Positions 11,545-23,894 of a stretch of DNA of 64,000 nucleotides are shown here, piece by piece (positions within the stretch are counted from its first letter, which is position 1; the number at the start of each line of letters is the position of its first letter). This DNA is from Tulasnella sp. 424. Its lineage: Eukaryota; Basidiomycota; Agaricomycetes; Cantharellales; Tulasnellaceae. The DNA is taken from positions 1 through 64,000 of the forward strand of contig WSUB01000097.1 of the NCBI GenBank assembly GCA_019633425.1. The letters run 5' to 3'. The translations under genes and the position numbers were made by a program. Under the pieces are notes generated by a model. That model worked only from the letters and a program-made list of their open reading frames with translations, ran no database searches and was not told the DNA's origin.

Positions 11545-13282
11545 CTAGGCCGTCGGGTCAGTGTCGTAGATCACCAGCCAGATAGGTCGGATGGCATCCT
11601 CTGAATAGACAACGACCTTGTGTTGAATGTTTGCATCAGGTACACCCTTCTAAGAATGGGTATATATGGCTTACCTCGTCAAAAGCCATTGATGTACCCG
11701 TTTCTGTCAAGACCTTTGGAACGGGCGGCATTGGCAAGCTGCTGTGCATCAGGAACAAAAGGCGAGCTCACCGAGTCGTAACCAGCAGGTGGAGCGGTCA
11801 GATCCGGCCTGTCACTAAGGCACTTCAATCCCCTGCAGGAGCGAAAGTGATTTAACGGAAGATAGTATCCTGGTTCAGTAGTTCTTTAATGGGCGCACCT
11901 CCCAATTACGACGCTCGTTAGAATAGCGGCTTTCCGAGTCCCGGAAGAAGAACCATTTTTCGAATTTTCATCAGCCCTAAAGACTCAAGAACTTAGTCGT
12001 CTGCTCTAGGAAACCCCGACTTCACTGACTTGGAGGACAAAGCCGAAACGTATATCCCAGTCCCATGTCTGTAACTCGAGTTAGAGGAGGAGATTCAGGC
12101 GGAACGTTGGACCAAATACCTTCCAGGAGTTCCTTTCCTAAAGGACTTCTTCAAAAGGGTACAAAGACTGCATTGCGGATCAGCGCAGTAGGCCATCCAG
12201 TTGGGATTATCGCCGATTTGACATTCGCGACGGGTTCCAAACCATCGACGTCCCTCGTTTCCGGGAGTCCGACACTGTGATATAAAGTTTCGTGACTCTT
12301 CAACGCTCTTTCTGCAGTCAATTAAGGTGAGAAGACTGCATTAAGGCATGCCAAATTGCCGGCAAACGCACCGATAGCCGAAGAAATTCGACATGGCATT
12401 CTTTCCCAGAATGATCTTGTTTATCGATACGACCTTTGGTTTTGGTTTTGTGGTGTATTTCCAGCTAACGTCAAATAGGTGTCGAACTGCAAACACACTT
12501 GAATTAGACAATAACGTCACCGGTCTGACATGGCACCTCACTTTCTTCAAACTTCGGGTCCCGATCCTCAAGTGGAAGCAGAGAAGGCCCTCCGTTGGTT
12601 ACGCGATCGTTGCAGCTTTGACCGCAAAAGTTGTAGAGCACTCGAGGGTATAGGTAACAGGAAATGCAGGGTGGTGCAAGTCCCCGCCTGACCGCTTCGC
12701 TATCAACCACCCATATCAGTCATGCACAAAGGTCGAAGGGACTGTTCTGTGCACACTCACGCTCGGTGCTGGTTGGAGCAGTATTCAGCTCCGAACTGAA
12801 AAGGTGGTTGGTCGCATTCGGGGATCCGGCAAGTCACCTTGGTTCCGGTCTGGCATGCTGCGGTCTCGGAGTCCGCGCCTTTCCCCGCTGCCGAGTTTGG
12901 ACTGGGCTGCCTTGAAGCACCATCAGAAGCCTGAGATAAAGGCGTGGTACTTGGGCCAGGAGAACGATCCAGCCTTCCTGTAGCGGGAGCTATAGGAGGA
13001 CTCAGGCTAAAAGCTAGAACTGGGGCGGGTGCGTGGGACCGCGCCATTGATGAAACCGCTGGCTTTTGACCCGCTCGAGGAGGGGATATGTTTGACGCTG
13101 GTCGTTGGGCCTTTGCCTCTGCCGCACATCTTCTTCCACAATAGGGATGTGTTTGAAAACGGGGATGCACTCCGCAGTGCTAACAACGTTTTCCTGTGTG
13201 GTCAGACTGACAAATTCACTCAAGATAAGATATCTAAAGCAGATCTCAGACTCACGCGGCACAGCTTTGTTGAGGAATTCAT
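11545..13282 (-). CDS. Zinc-finger PARP-type protein with His-to-Phe change in the NAD motif
   Basis: The start is the ATG at 13280-13282 (MNSSTKLCR, intron), the stop TAG at 11545-11547. Fingers: HCGVHPRFQTHPYCGRRC, a Pro/Ser-rich linker, CRIPECDQPPFQFGAEYCSN, and CISCYLYPRVLYNFCGQSC. The ART domain reads FDTYWKYTTKPKPKVVSINK, GRRWFGTRRECQIGDNPN, YCADPQCSLCTLLKK, TGIYVSALSSKSVKS, a KCLSDRPDLTAPPAGYDSV segment typical of fungal PARPs, then FDE, an intron, and VVVYSEDAIRPIWLVIYD. Everything matches the canonical relatives except that the catalytic-site His of WHGT is Phe (WFGT). Tyr and Glu remain. In known PARPs loss of this His cripples NAD+ binding, so this copy is probably weak or inactive. 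A base-call error at this codon is possible. Confidence 0.82.
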
Positions 13283-13447
13283 GCTAAATTCGGCTTGAGT
13301 AGCGCTGCGATAGGGTACGTTGGTGGTGGAGGCGAGAAGATGCTGTCCCCGTCTTATATCCGATAATCGACGAGGTGGCCGTTACATTTCGGGACACTTC
13401 CAATATAATATGTACAGCTATGGCAGAGAGGTAACAGAGCTAGAATT

Positions 13448-16200
13448 CTAACGTCTAAGCTTCCCCTTTCCTTTCGTGTTTGTGAACGTCTCTTTCTCCT
13501 TCTCTCTTAACGTGTCTCTGAGTCTCATCAACGCTTTTCCTAGCTCGTTACGACCATTCCCGTCAGCCCCGTTCCCCCAGAAGTCGTCATATTGTCTGGC
13601 GTTCTGTGTGGATTTTCGTAAATTCTAAGTATATGTGGTAGATATGGGGCTATCACTTACCTCAACCAGGTACCGGTCACGAGTTTCAAGAAGTAGTCGC
13701 CGAAGCTTAGCGTGTTGCGTAAACTTGAGTTCCAGGATTTCTTCCATCTAGAATACGTGGTCAGAGTCACTGAGTTAAGAGAGGAAGAATTCCACTAACA
13801 ATTGTGATACTGTTCTCCTTCCAGTCCGGTCGAGTCTCAGGCGCGAACCTACGAGCTTCGTTGAAGGCGAACCGGGGACGGTCGCTGCCCCGTCGTATGT
13901 GCTCGGCGAGTAGGGGTCGATGGTCCAAAAACTATACACAGAATCAGCTCCCGGGTACCGCGGATGGAATTCTCTTGAGCTCCTTACCTTCCTCGCCTGG
14001 AAAAGATGCTCGCTGGTTGGGTATTCCTTGCCTCTGAACACTACAGGGTAAGGTGCGAAATTGGTGAATTCGTAATACTTCTCGGTCTCTTCGTAGAAAA
14101 ATAGGGGTTTCGGCCCGCGCTTTGGAGGAGGCTTGTGATATCCGGGAGGATGGTCGGGAAGATCATCGAAGTCATCTTCGTCCTCCTCGTCAAATCTATC
14201 CTGTTGTTCCAGTCGCTTTGCCAAATGTTCATCCGGTTTCAAGGGGTTGAAATCATCATCATCTTCGTCCATTCGAGATCCCAAATCCCTGGAGCGCTTC
14301 ACGTATTTGTTGGCTGCCGCAGCTGAGCGGCAATTCAGGCCGTTGAGCACTACATCGGAGTGACGAGGTGAAAACCAACTCACCACTGGATCGTAGTTCG
14401 TCATCAGGATCAGCGTCATCGTCGGCGTGGCCTGTAGTTTATCGTTACCAAATGATGTCCGACCCAAAGTCGAAGGCGACATACCAGCCAAGGGGTAGGA
14501 TGATTGTCTCGTAGCCTTCTGGGGACCCCCGCGACTTGGGTCTGTTGATAAAGATTCAGCTTTTGTCTTTTTTCGAGCAGTGCCTCTTCGGAAACAAACC
14601 GTAAGAAATGGAAGCGGGCCTGGCTGAACCTGGTCAAGAGTTGTCTCGTCAGCTTTCAACTAATACCTTTGTCAAGCAAGCTGCTTACGAGGTAATGGAG
14701 TTTTGCTTTCTTTGTTGTTAAAGTAGTCTAAAACCCAAATCAGCGATAGCTCGCGCAAACAAATACGGATTAAGTACCCATAGTATCGTCATCGTCGACG
14801 CGCGCTTGGCAACGGAGGAGGGTCGGTGGCGGAAACGCAGGCAACGTATTGGTGTACTTACCGTGGGGTGAACGGAGACCTGGTGGGGATCCTGTGCTCA
14901 CAATCAGGTCAGGAAAGAATGATGCCACTCCTCGCTAGCACTTGCCTCGTGTATCGGGATTTATTAACGCGCGAAGTGCTGCCGTCGCTGGATCGGGAGC
15001 AGGCGATGCTAGATACCAACAACGTCTAGTTTAGCATGAAGGTGCTTCATGAGGGAGAGAATGGGCATTTACGCAAAAGTCCCTGGTTTGCCGCGCTAAC
15101 CGGGCTAAGAACGCTGGCTGGAATGGGTGGATACGCCAAGGAAGCTAGACAGCAAGTCTCGTGAGGCGGGGTTGGGACAGTGGATGTTAGTTAATGCCTA
15201 CCTGTTGTAATCGGAGCTGGGTAGAAGTTTCCATCTGCCCCCAAAACGACTTTCAGAAAGATAACGGGGTTAGGAGGAGTTTGGGGTTCTGCACATCGCA
15301 ACTCACATAGATTAATACCTGGTGGGGGCGGATTTGGGAGAGGGACGAAGCCGCCTTGGGTTTGAAAGTCTAAAGAAAGGGGTGAGGTCCAATGAAAGCA
15401 GGCCTTTTACAACACTGACAGAAGTGACCAGGTCCTGGGGATGCTAAATTACTCTGATAAACCGCTACGTTGAATTTCAGCATCACTCGCGTGCACAAAG
15501 AAGGCTGTGGCAGCTAACCTTGGGGGACGTGTCCTCCTGCTGCCCCAGACTCCCCTATCAGCGGCATATATTTAACCACGCCTATCTGACGTCAAAACTC
15601 GTCGCACATACCGTACGAAGGTGGGGGTGGCGCCGAACTTTCTGCATCCGTGAATGCGCCTGGCATGACTTTCGGTGCTGGTACAACCTGAGGAGCATTG
15701 CTACCGCCGGATTGAGGTGAGTTGAGAGCACCTCTATTAGCAGCGGCTTGAATAGAGAAATATCAGCTTTCTGGACTTCGTTTGGGATATAAGTTAGCCA
15801 AGTACCGAGCTGTGCCTTCTCTTGGGCTGCGGATGGGTAAGTGGAACTGGACTTGGAAGGCGGTGCGGGTCCCGGAGACGGAGGCAGCGGCGTACTTTGT
15901 GGATCTCCACCAGGGGTTGGGTTCGCTGAAGTGGAAGCCGGCTTAGGTGTGGATGGAAGTCCTCGGTTCGAAGCTGATAGAGGGGGAGGAGGGGGAGGAG
16001 CTGCAAACTGCGTTAATGGCGCCTGCGACTGATTTTCTGGAGGTCCCCGACCTCCCGATCCGGCTCCACTTGCAGTGCTCCCTCGGCGCACTAGAAAAAT
16101 CAGTAAGAAAAGATTATGTCTGAAAGCACTCAAGTGACTGACGAGTTTGAGACGTATCCCCAGCGGGGGGGTTGGTTCCTTCAGCTGCAGGGACGGCCAT
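13448..16200 (-). CDS. NADAR-domain protein with long disordered N-terminus
   Basis: The stop TAG is at 13448-13450. The proposed start is the ATG at 16198-16200 (MAVPAAEGTNPPAGDTSQT, intron); exons between 14.7 and 15.5 kb are small and uncertain. The N-terminal half is Pro/Ser-rich (LTQFAAPPPPPPLSASNRGL) with no finger seen. An acidic stretch (DEEDEDDFDDLPDHPPGY) leads into NADAR: LFFYEETEKYYEFTNFAPYP, VVFRGKEYPTSEHLFQARK, FLDHRPLLAEHIRRGSD, DWKENSITI, MEEILELKFTQHAKLRRLLL and DDFWGNGADGNGRNELGKAL. These are the family's hallmarks, including the [TS]xEHxFQxxK catalytic-region motif and the WGxGxDGxGxNxLG end. Known NADARs hydrolyse N-glycosidic bonds in riboflavin intermediates or ADP-ribosylated nucleobases. 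Placed among ART genes, it is best read as an ADP-ribose-handling hydrolase (inference). It lies head-to-head with the finger gene at 17015. Confidence 0.8.
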
Positions 16201-17014
16201 TAGCGACAACGGCAGCCAACGCAAATTGGAAACCAACCAGTATCGACATCCATATCCTCTGAATTTTTCATTGCTACCATATCTCGTAATGATGGTGTAC
16301 TGGTGTTACTTCGGGCTGGCGAGAAAATCACTGGGAAGAGAGGTTAGATTACGGGCGCGAAGGGGGAAAAGGGTATGTCTAACCTCCCGTGAAAGACGTT
16401 CCAATTCCACTAAATCTCCTGCGAAGTGAGCCAGTGAGAGAGTCAGTTCTGGAGAGGGAACTGTAGGGGCTCCAGCCAGAACTCATACTTTGGTGGTGGG
16501 GGGAGATCAGAAGTCGACGAATGTGTAGATCGTGTGTCAGAGGTGTCTGGGGGCTTTTGGAAGCTCGGCCTTTTCACAGATCACCATCAGAACCCCTTGT
16601 CCCATCCGCGAACCGCATTCCGGGCCCCTGCAGCCACTTGCACGAGGTTGCGCCACACTGACCTGAGCGCTTGCACACGAATAGCCTTTCAAGAACACCA
16701 CACGAAAATATTGCACTTGCACCTCACTGAGGTCGAGTGGTGGCTGGTTGAGTGGTGAGAGGCAGGCGACAACAAGACCGGAGTGTTCAAATAAATTTTC
16801 ATAGAAATTTGATAAATACTAGCTAGCACCTCCAGTGATCTGAAGAGGCAAAGGACACGATATCACATTCACTTTTTGTGGCGATGCTGAAGGAGTCGAA
16901 AGACGCTGACAAATCGAACAGGAACAGGGGTCACACGATTGACGGCGTCTTCCTGTGCCCTCCAACTCTCGAACCCCACCACCGACCCATCGTCTCCCTG
17001 CCTAGCCACAAGAA
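16201..17014. promoter_or_regulatory. Divergent intergenic region between NADAR gene and finger gene
   Basis: The 814 bp between the NADAR start at 16200 (minus) and the finger-protein start at 17015 (plus) should hold both promoters. No open frame in it carries a recognisable motif. The same NADAR/finger head-to-head arrangement recurs at 35842-36265. No specific binding site was identified. Confidence 0.5.
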
Positions 17015-19054
17015 ATGGATGGATTTCTCGCAAACATCAAACAGCGACGGGAACGAGATCCAAGCGTTTGCATAGTAAGCGCTCATTATCGCTCTGGTAG
17101 ATGAAGCTCACTCCGGTTTCAATATAGAACTGCGGCGTAAACCCAAGAGATGAGGGATACCAGTATTGCTCGAAAGGTCGGTCTATATTGCTTGTATATG
17201 TACAATCACATCGAAGCTGATAAAAACATGGCTTTTGGTGCCGCTCAAGAATGCGCACGGGAAGCGCAGGCGAAGCTCCTAGGCAAAGTACCCATTCCAC
17301 CAGCACCGCCTGCGCCTCTACCAGCCGCAGATGACGATGACGACTCTGAGGACGAAGGTATTATTGCGCCTTTCCTTTTCAAAATTTAGGAGACTCCTGA
17401 CCCCGAACCATGTTCCGACAGTGCTGAGCGACCCAAACCTTTGTGAGGTAGGCTAAGCACAGAGCATGAGGCAAGACATAGTGTTGACCGGCTCCATTGT
17501 CCACTAGGAATGCCACGCAAGACCTAAGCATTACGACTCCTCGAAAGGAATCCTTTATCAGTTCTGTGGTCGTCGATGCAGAGATGCCAACGCTCTCCGA
17601 GAGGCTCAACCACACTGCAAGCTGAAAGGGTGCAAGAGGACATTCAACAGCAACGACGAATACTGCTCTCAGGATCATGCTCAGTAAGCCATTGTTACTA
17701 TAGCATTCGACCTTAGATGCAGCGGCTGACCCTATCAACTTTGCAGGGAGGCCGTCAGGAGAGGCGAAGCCCAAGCCTGCCCGGTCTGTCACGTCAACCC
17801 TGTCACGGGCGGTTTCAAGCACTGCTCCAGGGAGTGTGCTCTTAAGCAAGCTAACCAACCCAAGATGAATGGACTTTCCCGTTCTGGATCAAGCAGCGTT
17901 CCTCCGCCGCCATTCGGGGTTCCTCCACCTCCACCTCCACTACCCAGCAACCGTGGGCCTCTACCTACCCCGCCTGGGCCATCTAATAGCATGGATAAGG
18001 ATGCTGATGCTCCCATAAGCTCTGGCCACGGGACATGTGAGGTGAGAATTTCGGTGGGAACCAAGCATGAACGTTTGCTGACCCGGGGACGCATCTCAGC
18101 ATTGCGGGACTAAACCGAAGAGTGTCAAGGTCCATCGTCACTGCAGCAAAGGTAAATTTGAAGTATTCTCATTTCCGTCCTTGTCGATGTCTGATTCCTG
18201 AATTGTCAGAATGCGCACGAGCTGCCCGTGCTGGCAGAAAGGGCTCCAGAGGCTTCGTGGACGCTGCCGAAGACTCTTGGCCCGAGGATACGCCCGCCTC
18301 CAAGCAGCCTCAGCGCAGTGCCTATGACGATGATGACGATGATGGATGGGGTGCCGTTCAATCGCCTTTACCACAGCCACCGCAGGCCAACCCAGGAATT
18401 TCAAAGGCGTACTCCTGCTGCGGATGCACGATTACCGTCCCCTCGGGCTCTCCTCCCGCCGAATGTCCAATTTGCAAACTTGCAGAGGTCAAGAAAGAAC
18501 TCGAGGCCGAAAAATCTAAACCTCCTGTCGTCATTCGTATGGACCTGTTTTGCTCACCCCCGAGTGTTTACCCAGCTGACCGCCGTTTCGAAACAGGCAT
18601 TCCGCAATCACCTCCCCCACCTCCACCTCCGGCCCCCGTACCTGTACTACCTCCAGCTCCAGCGCCAGCGCCAGCGCCAGCGCCAGCCCCACAGCCTAGG
18701 CCCGCCCAAACAAGTCCTGTTATCCGACCTGCTGTTCCGGCTCAGCAGTCTAGCGGGCGGAAGGTCACCCCTACACCTGCACCAAAGCCAGGTATGGCAT
18801 CAGGACACTGTAATCACTACTCGTGTTTGGCTGATATTATACCCTCTCTAGCGACACCTCAGCCGGATCCTCCCAAGCCGCAGGTCAAACCGCCCGTCCA
18901 GCCGCCGAGACGCCAATTGGACGAGGAAGACGACGATGACGAAGACGACGACATGGACTTCTTCGTTCGCCAACCTGACCCTCCTGCGGCAAAGGAATCC
19001 CAGCCCGTCACGGTCGAGAGCGACGACGACGACGACGACTTCTTTGTGCGATAA
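17015..19054 (+). CDS. Multi-finger protein with acidic C-terminus, no ART or NADAR domain
   Basis: The ATG at 17015 starts MDGFLANIKQRRERDPSVCI, then an intron. Fingers in order: NCGVNPRDEGYQYCSK (last Cys in the next exon, ECAREAQAKLLG); a long-loop finger ECHARPKHYDSSKGILYQFC continuing GRRC; CKLKGCKRTFNSNDEYCSQD; ACPVCHVNPVTGGFKHCSREC; a Pro-rich linker ending GTCE; HCGTKPKSVKVHRHCSK plus ECARAARAGRKG. Then comes a distinct Cys pair module, YSCCGCTITVPSGSPPAECP followed by IC, leading into a charged helix, then AP-repeats (PAPAPAPAPAP) and an acidic end with two copies of an Asp-run plus aromatic motif (DDDMDFFVRQ and DDDDDDFFVR). The stop TAA is at 19052-19054. The order of fingers matches the N-terminal halves of the ART genes, so it looks like an ART relative that lost or never had the enzyme. 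It may act as an adaptor or regulator (inference). Confidence 0.82.
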
Positions 19055-21917
19055 AGTTATCCGAAAACGCTGTCAGTCTTGGAGCCCAGTTTTGCCTCGA
19101 CATTCCGTATGGGTCATTAGTGGATAGATAATGAACTAGGTGTATGATAATGTACAGAATGATTGATTCTTTGTGAGATACAAATCGATTTCCTGCCTTT
19201 TTGAAGCGGAGTGGGGAGGGCGGGAGCAAACCCAGCAAACGATGCAATGACAACCTTGAATTCGACTAAGTACTCCCTTTCATGCCCCTGCTCAGTAGAA
19301 CTGACTACCTCCTCCACAAAGACCGCATAACCGGGGCGAAACCCCTTCATACTAGGCAAACGGCACGGCTGAGTACCGCGAACCTTTCCAAGCGACCACG
19401 GGCCCGGGCTTGCTACTATGAGGAAGAGGCGGTGGAGGTACCGTGGGTCGAGGGAGCCTAGCACTAGAAACGCGCGTTCACTTGAAACGGACGATGCCAT
19501 GATTGTCCAGTATTCACGTGCAATTGCTGCCCATGATACCTAAATAAGCGTAGTAATTGTGAATAACGGCTTGCTAACGTACGGAAGGAACCTACCGCCC
19601 ACCACTAATCACGGACAAGTCGCCAGGTTCATGGACTCCGTCGATACATGCATTGTACTCGTGTTCCCAAGACGTACCGGTACTCACATTGGTGCGCACT
19701 CTCAGTGGTCCGTCTTCGCTATCGCTGTCGACTTGGACCCGTCTTGCCTTCAGGTTCTCACTATCGGATGGGATCGGATGGCTTAAGCAAATCCCGGGTC
19801 CATTTGAGACGAGGTAGCTTCGTAGTATTCACGGGAATAACCAGAGTCAATCAGTTGATAATTCGGTCTAACTGGTATACATCGTAGCGGCGCTATCCCA
19901 CGAAGTCCCCGACTCAGTTTGTTTGTGAAATGAGGTATTTACGCGATTCAAGATTGTGTTTTCATTGAACGCATTGCGCAAAATATTGCTTCAACCTAGG
20001 TCCTAAGGTTATCGAGTTCAAGAGGCAAATGAACTCGGTGAAGGTGGCTCCTTAACAAAATTTGGTATCTTGATTCCGTGGTGAAGGATTTTTGCAAGTC
20101 ACATAGTTGCACATGATCCCGTTGAAGAGGATTCGACTCTTCGCCATCCAACACAATGATGCCCAGAGCCAACCGCTAGGCGTAAACGTCAGCCCCACTT
20201 GCCTAGGTAATAGAAAGCGCGAAGTTCATGGCTCGCAGGCTGTCGAAGTTGAGCGGCTTTGATGAAGAGTGTCTCTCCGGGGAACATAGAAGTGGGTGTC
20301 TTGGGCGTCATAACAGCTTGTACACAGAGATCCGAACTATAGCGTGCTAGGAGGGAATTCAAGCTCAGTGACGGAGTTGGGACCCACTGGAATTCGGGTT
20401 CAGCCTCATGGGCCACAGCTTTGAGAGACCGAGGGCCTTGAGCATTCCGGCTGGCTTCGGTGAGTATATTGCTGGGGAAAATCACTTGCGCCCTAAGGAC
20501 ACCGATCGCATCCCCCCCGGGAGCTCTACGTTGAAGGCTCTCGCGATTGAAAATTTGCCCGTCTGCTGGATACGATTTCCCCTTTTAGGGCTGACACTTG
20601 GCGCAAAACCAAAAAAAAATATAAAATGACAAATATTATTATCATGAACTCAGCACCTGTGTATAATATGGAGTGTGTTCAGTCCGAGAGAGTCTGACAA
20701 GTGTTTAAGTGTAGAGGTTGGTTGACATAATCAAGGTCGCAAGGTATGTTCCGGCTCGGGGAGCAGTGTTAAAAGTCTAGTGGGAGTGACTGTTTCCCCA
20801 ACTCTCTGATTAAGCGAAGCCAGAGAGGAGGGTTTTCTCAGCGCAAAATGTTCAGGCACAACAACGCCCGCAATCACCCGAATCTCTGACGTCACTCCGC
20901 GTCCTTCCGTCCTTCGCCTGTTTTATGCCCACGGTTGGTGTGATTTCCTAGAGCCTAACGGGACGTGGTTACCGGTGGATACACTCCCCAGTTCATTCTG
21001 AACAACATCTAATATATAGCTTAACAAAATACGTGCATCTGAATTTGTGTCACGGTGATCTAGCATTCGTGGTGCCACATATGTACATGAAGCCTCCTCG
21101 CCGATGACGTGCACCTCACTAACTCACCCTCAGAGCATTTTAGGCAAACGTCTTCTGGCCCTGACACAATTAATCCATAAAGCATAGCTGCCCGTAAACT
21201 GATATCTCTTATACACAGCCTGTTAATAGCTCGGGGGCGAAGGAGGAGAGTCTCGGCGACCGGCGCAGCCGCTCGCCGAACTCGATGCCTTCGCTTGTAG
21301 CCAGACATCCACTTGTGAGAGTCAGAAATTGAAGAGTATAGTAAGACATTGCAATTTGTATATTATGTATGTTGATTCTACTATCTGTTCATGTCTTTGC
21401 TTTCTGTCTCAGTAGCATCCTCACGTTAAACTACTCTGATAATTATGATATTATTAAGCTCTTCCTATCGCAGTCCACTCTCGATTACCAAATCGACAAA
21501 TAGGCTTATATCGTGCTTTATTTTCCTTCTTCCGTTCAAAGACGATGGACTCTCCCATATACTAAAGTTACTCTCATGTGTGAAGTTGCTATAATTATAA
21601 GCAGTATCTCGAGCTAATTGGCCGACTCTTTAAATTTGAGTGGCATTTTGACACCCTCACAATTTCGCCCTTGGATAAGCGGTGGTGGCTAAATTAAGAC
21701 TAAAATGATACCAGTGGCTCGATTTTTTTCACCAAATATTAGCTAGATCCCCTTTTCCCGAGAGTCGGGGAAATGGCGCCTCCGCGCGGTATATGAGGCG
21801 AGTGGAGGCTTTCATAAGCGGACGTGGGACATGGTGCCTGGTATCAGGAACGGTGCGCCATTTTGACCGACAGAACCCCCCTGCCTACGACTGAGGAACA
21901 CGTTGCCTAGGACCGCA
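19055..21917. other. Long stretch with only doubtful small genes
   Basis: Minus-strand frames at 19117-19500 (127 codons from an ATG; ends in low-similarity sequence), 20189-20485 and 21060-21308 (MSGYKRRHRVRRAAAPVAET, with a CLKC pair before a GTGAGT) have plausible composition but no recognisable domain and no paralogue in the window. I cannot decide whether they are genes. The part 21.3-21.8 kb is AT-rich and empty. Confidence 0.35.
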
Positions 21918-22023
21918 TATCGCCGTCGCAGCGTCCGAAGTCCCGATTGAACTCTCTTGCACAATTCATCGCCACCGCCGACTGGATATCGGACCACAGC
22001 ATCGATTCTGAAGATCTTTAGAA
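21918..22023 (+). promoter_or_regulatory. Shared upstream block of finger genes, copy 1
   Basis: About 110 bp ending at the ATG closely match the sequence just before the starts at 36266, 46774 and 49159. Shared cores include TCCGAAGTCCC, CAACTCTCTTGCAC, CACCACCGACTGGATATCGG and AGATCTTCA. Conservation right up to the start codon marks a common promoter and 5' leader inherited by duplication. Confidence 0.6.
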
Positions 22024-23687
22024 ATGGACATTTTATACAAGAGGATAGCTACCTTCATGGAGCCGATGTGCGATGTGAGCGCCCACCGTTCTTGCCGGGT
22101 ACTACCCATCCCTGACCATCGTATACAAGAACTGCGGAGTGCAGCCAAAGTCCTCTGGATTTGACTATTGCGGTAAAAGTAAGATATTTCGTACCGCCCC
22201 AATAAGTCTATTTACTGTGGCTGATACGAACCTCTCAAGCGTGCGCTGCGGCGGCTGAGATGAAAAAAAAGGCAGATGCAGGACGTGGATCTGGACGCGG
22301 TCGAGGTGGAGCTACAGCCAATCAAGCGGATATCTCTGCTTCAGCACTAGGAAGCTATGTCAGTGCAGGACGTGGATCTAGACGCGGTCGAGGTGAATCT
22401 ACAGCAATTCAATCGGATATCTCTGCTTCAGCGCTAGGAAGCTATGTCAGTGCAGGACGTGGATCTAGACGAGGTCGAGCTACAACCGACCAAGCGGATA
22501 TTTCTGCTTCAGCGTTAGGAGGCTATGCCAGTGCAGGACGTGGATCTGGACGCGGTCGAGGTGGAGCTACAGCCCATCAAGCGGATACCTCTGCTTCAGC
22601 GCTAGGAAGTTATATCAGTGTAGGGCGTGGATCTAGACGCGGTCGAGGTGGCGCTACAGCCAATCAAGCGGATATCTCTGCTTCAGCACTAGGAAGCTAT
22701 GTCAGTGCAGGACGTGGATCTAGACGCGGTCGGGGTGGAGCTACAACCGACCAAGCGGATATTTCTGCTTCAGCGTTAGGAAGCTATGCCAGTGCAGGAC
22801 GTGGATCTGGATGCGGTCGAGGTGAATCTACAGCAATTCAAGCGGATAGCTCTTCTTCAGCGCCAGGAAGCTATGCCAGTGCGGCTACTGGTGAGCTCGA
22901 CTGTTCCCCTGTTTGGAAATCTGATAACCAACAGCCTCCTCACAACAGGGCCGACCTATGGTTCAGACACGATGATGTGTGAAGTGGGTTTAGACTATCG
23001 TCTGATGTGCTGAAATGCGCCCATCTAACACGCCTTTTGACAGCAATGCGGCATCCGGCCAAAAGATTGGGAACTGCCATTCTGCGGAAGGAATTGCGCC
23101 GAAATAGCCCACCAAAAGTCTGCTACTCAACAGCAACAGTATGCGCAGGCAACAGCAGCAGCAGCTCCTCCTATGACACGGGCTGCTACATTGGATTCTG
23201 CCCGTGCTAGCAGAGTGGGCTCCCGAGGCGTCCAAATGGACAGTGACGAAGACACGCCTTCCTCTAAGAAGCCCCACCGTAACGCCTACGATGACGACCA
23301 CAATGATGGGTGGGGGGCCGTTCAATCGCCTTTACCAAAGCCGCCGCCGGTCAACCCAGGAATTTCAGGGGCCTACTCTTGCTGCGGATGCACGATTATC
23401 GTCCCCTCAGGCTCTCTTCCCCTCGAATGTCCAATTTGCAAACTTGCAGAGGTCAAGAAAGAACTCGAGGCTGAAAAAGCTAAACCTCCTATCGTCATTC
23501 GTAAGAAGGTGTTATGTTCATTCGTGTGTCCATCCCTGCTAACCGGTTCAAAACAGGTAAGGAAGACGACGGTTCGGCGAGACGCCAATTGGACGAGGAC
23601 GACGATGAAGATGACGACGGCATGGACTTCTTGATTCGACAGGCCGACCCTCCTCCAGAAGGAACCCCAGTCCATTACTGTGGATAG
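22024..23687 (+). CDS. Finger protein with seven RGG-like repeats and a shifted C-terminus
   Basis: Starts at 22024 (MDILYKRIATFMEPMCD, intron), then the finger NCGVQPKSSGFDYCGK with its last Cys in the next exon (CAAAAEMKKKADAGRGSG). Seven 29-residue repeats of the type AGRGSRRGRGGATANQADIS follow, then TYGSDTMMCE, a second finger QCGIRPKDWELPFCGRNC, a Gln-rich part, and the same Cys pair module as the 17-kb gene (YSCCGCTIIVPSGSLPLECP, IC). The end parallels that gene (RRQLDEDDDEDDD, GMDFLIRQADPP) but then reads EGTPVHYCG and stops at 23687. One frame over, the expected acidic end is still written (TVDSDDDDDDEFFVR). A one-base loss therefore seems to have cut off the conserved acid-FFVR tail. 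RGG repeats commonly bind RNA, which would fit a nucleic-acid role (inference). Confidence 0.75.
22278..22880 (+). repeat. Seven tandem 87-bp coding repeats (one is 81 bp)
   Basis: Units begin at 22278, 22365, 22452, 22533, 22620, 22707 and 22794, each opening with GCAGGACGTGGATCT or a near copy. All but the third unit are 87 bp; the third is 81 bp, so the reading frame is kept throughout. Units differ by a few bases and fall into alternating subtypes (ATANQ, ESTAIQ, ATTDQ), indicating expansion of blocks longer than one unit. Confidence 0.9.
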
Positions 23688-23894
23688 CGACGACGACGAT
23701 GATGACGAATTCTTTGTACGACGAAGCTACTCGAAAATCCTGTTAGTTTTAGAGCCCAGTTTTGCCTTGACATTCCGTATGGATAGATGATGAACTAAGT
23801 GTATGATAATGTACAGAACGCCTGATTCATTGTGAGACATAATTTGATCCCCTGACCGTTGGAGCGCAGTGAAGTGGGGGAGTGCAATTGTCCT

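Noticed and set aside
22278..22880. Tandem repeats as a CRISPR-like array
   Set aside because: Units are contiguous, coding and in frame with no spacers.
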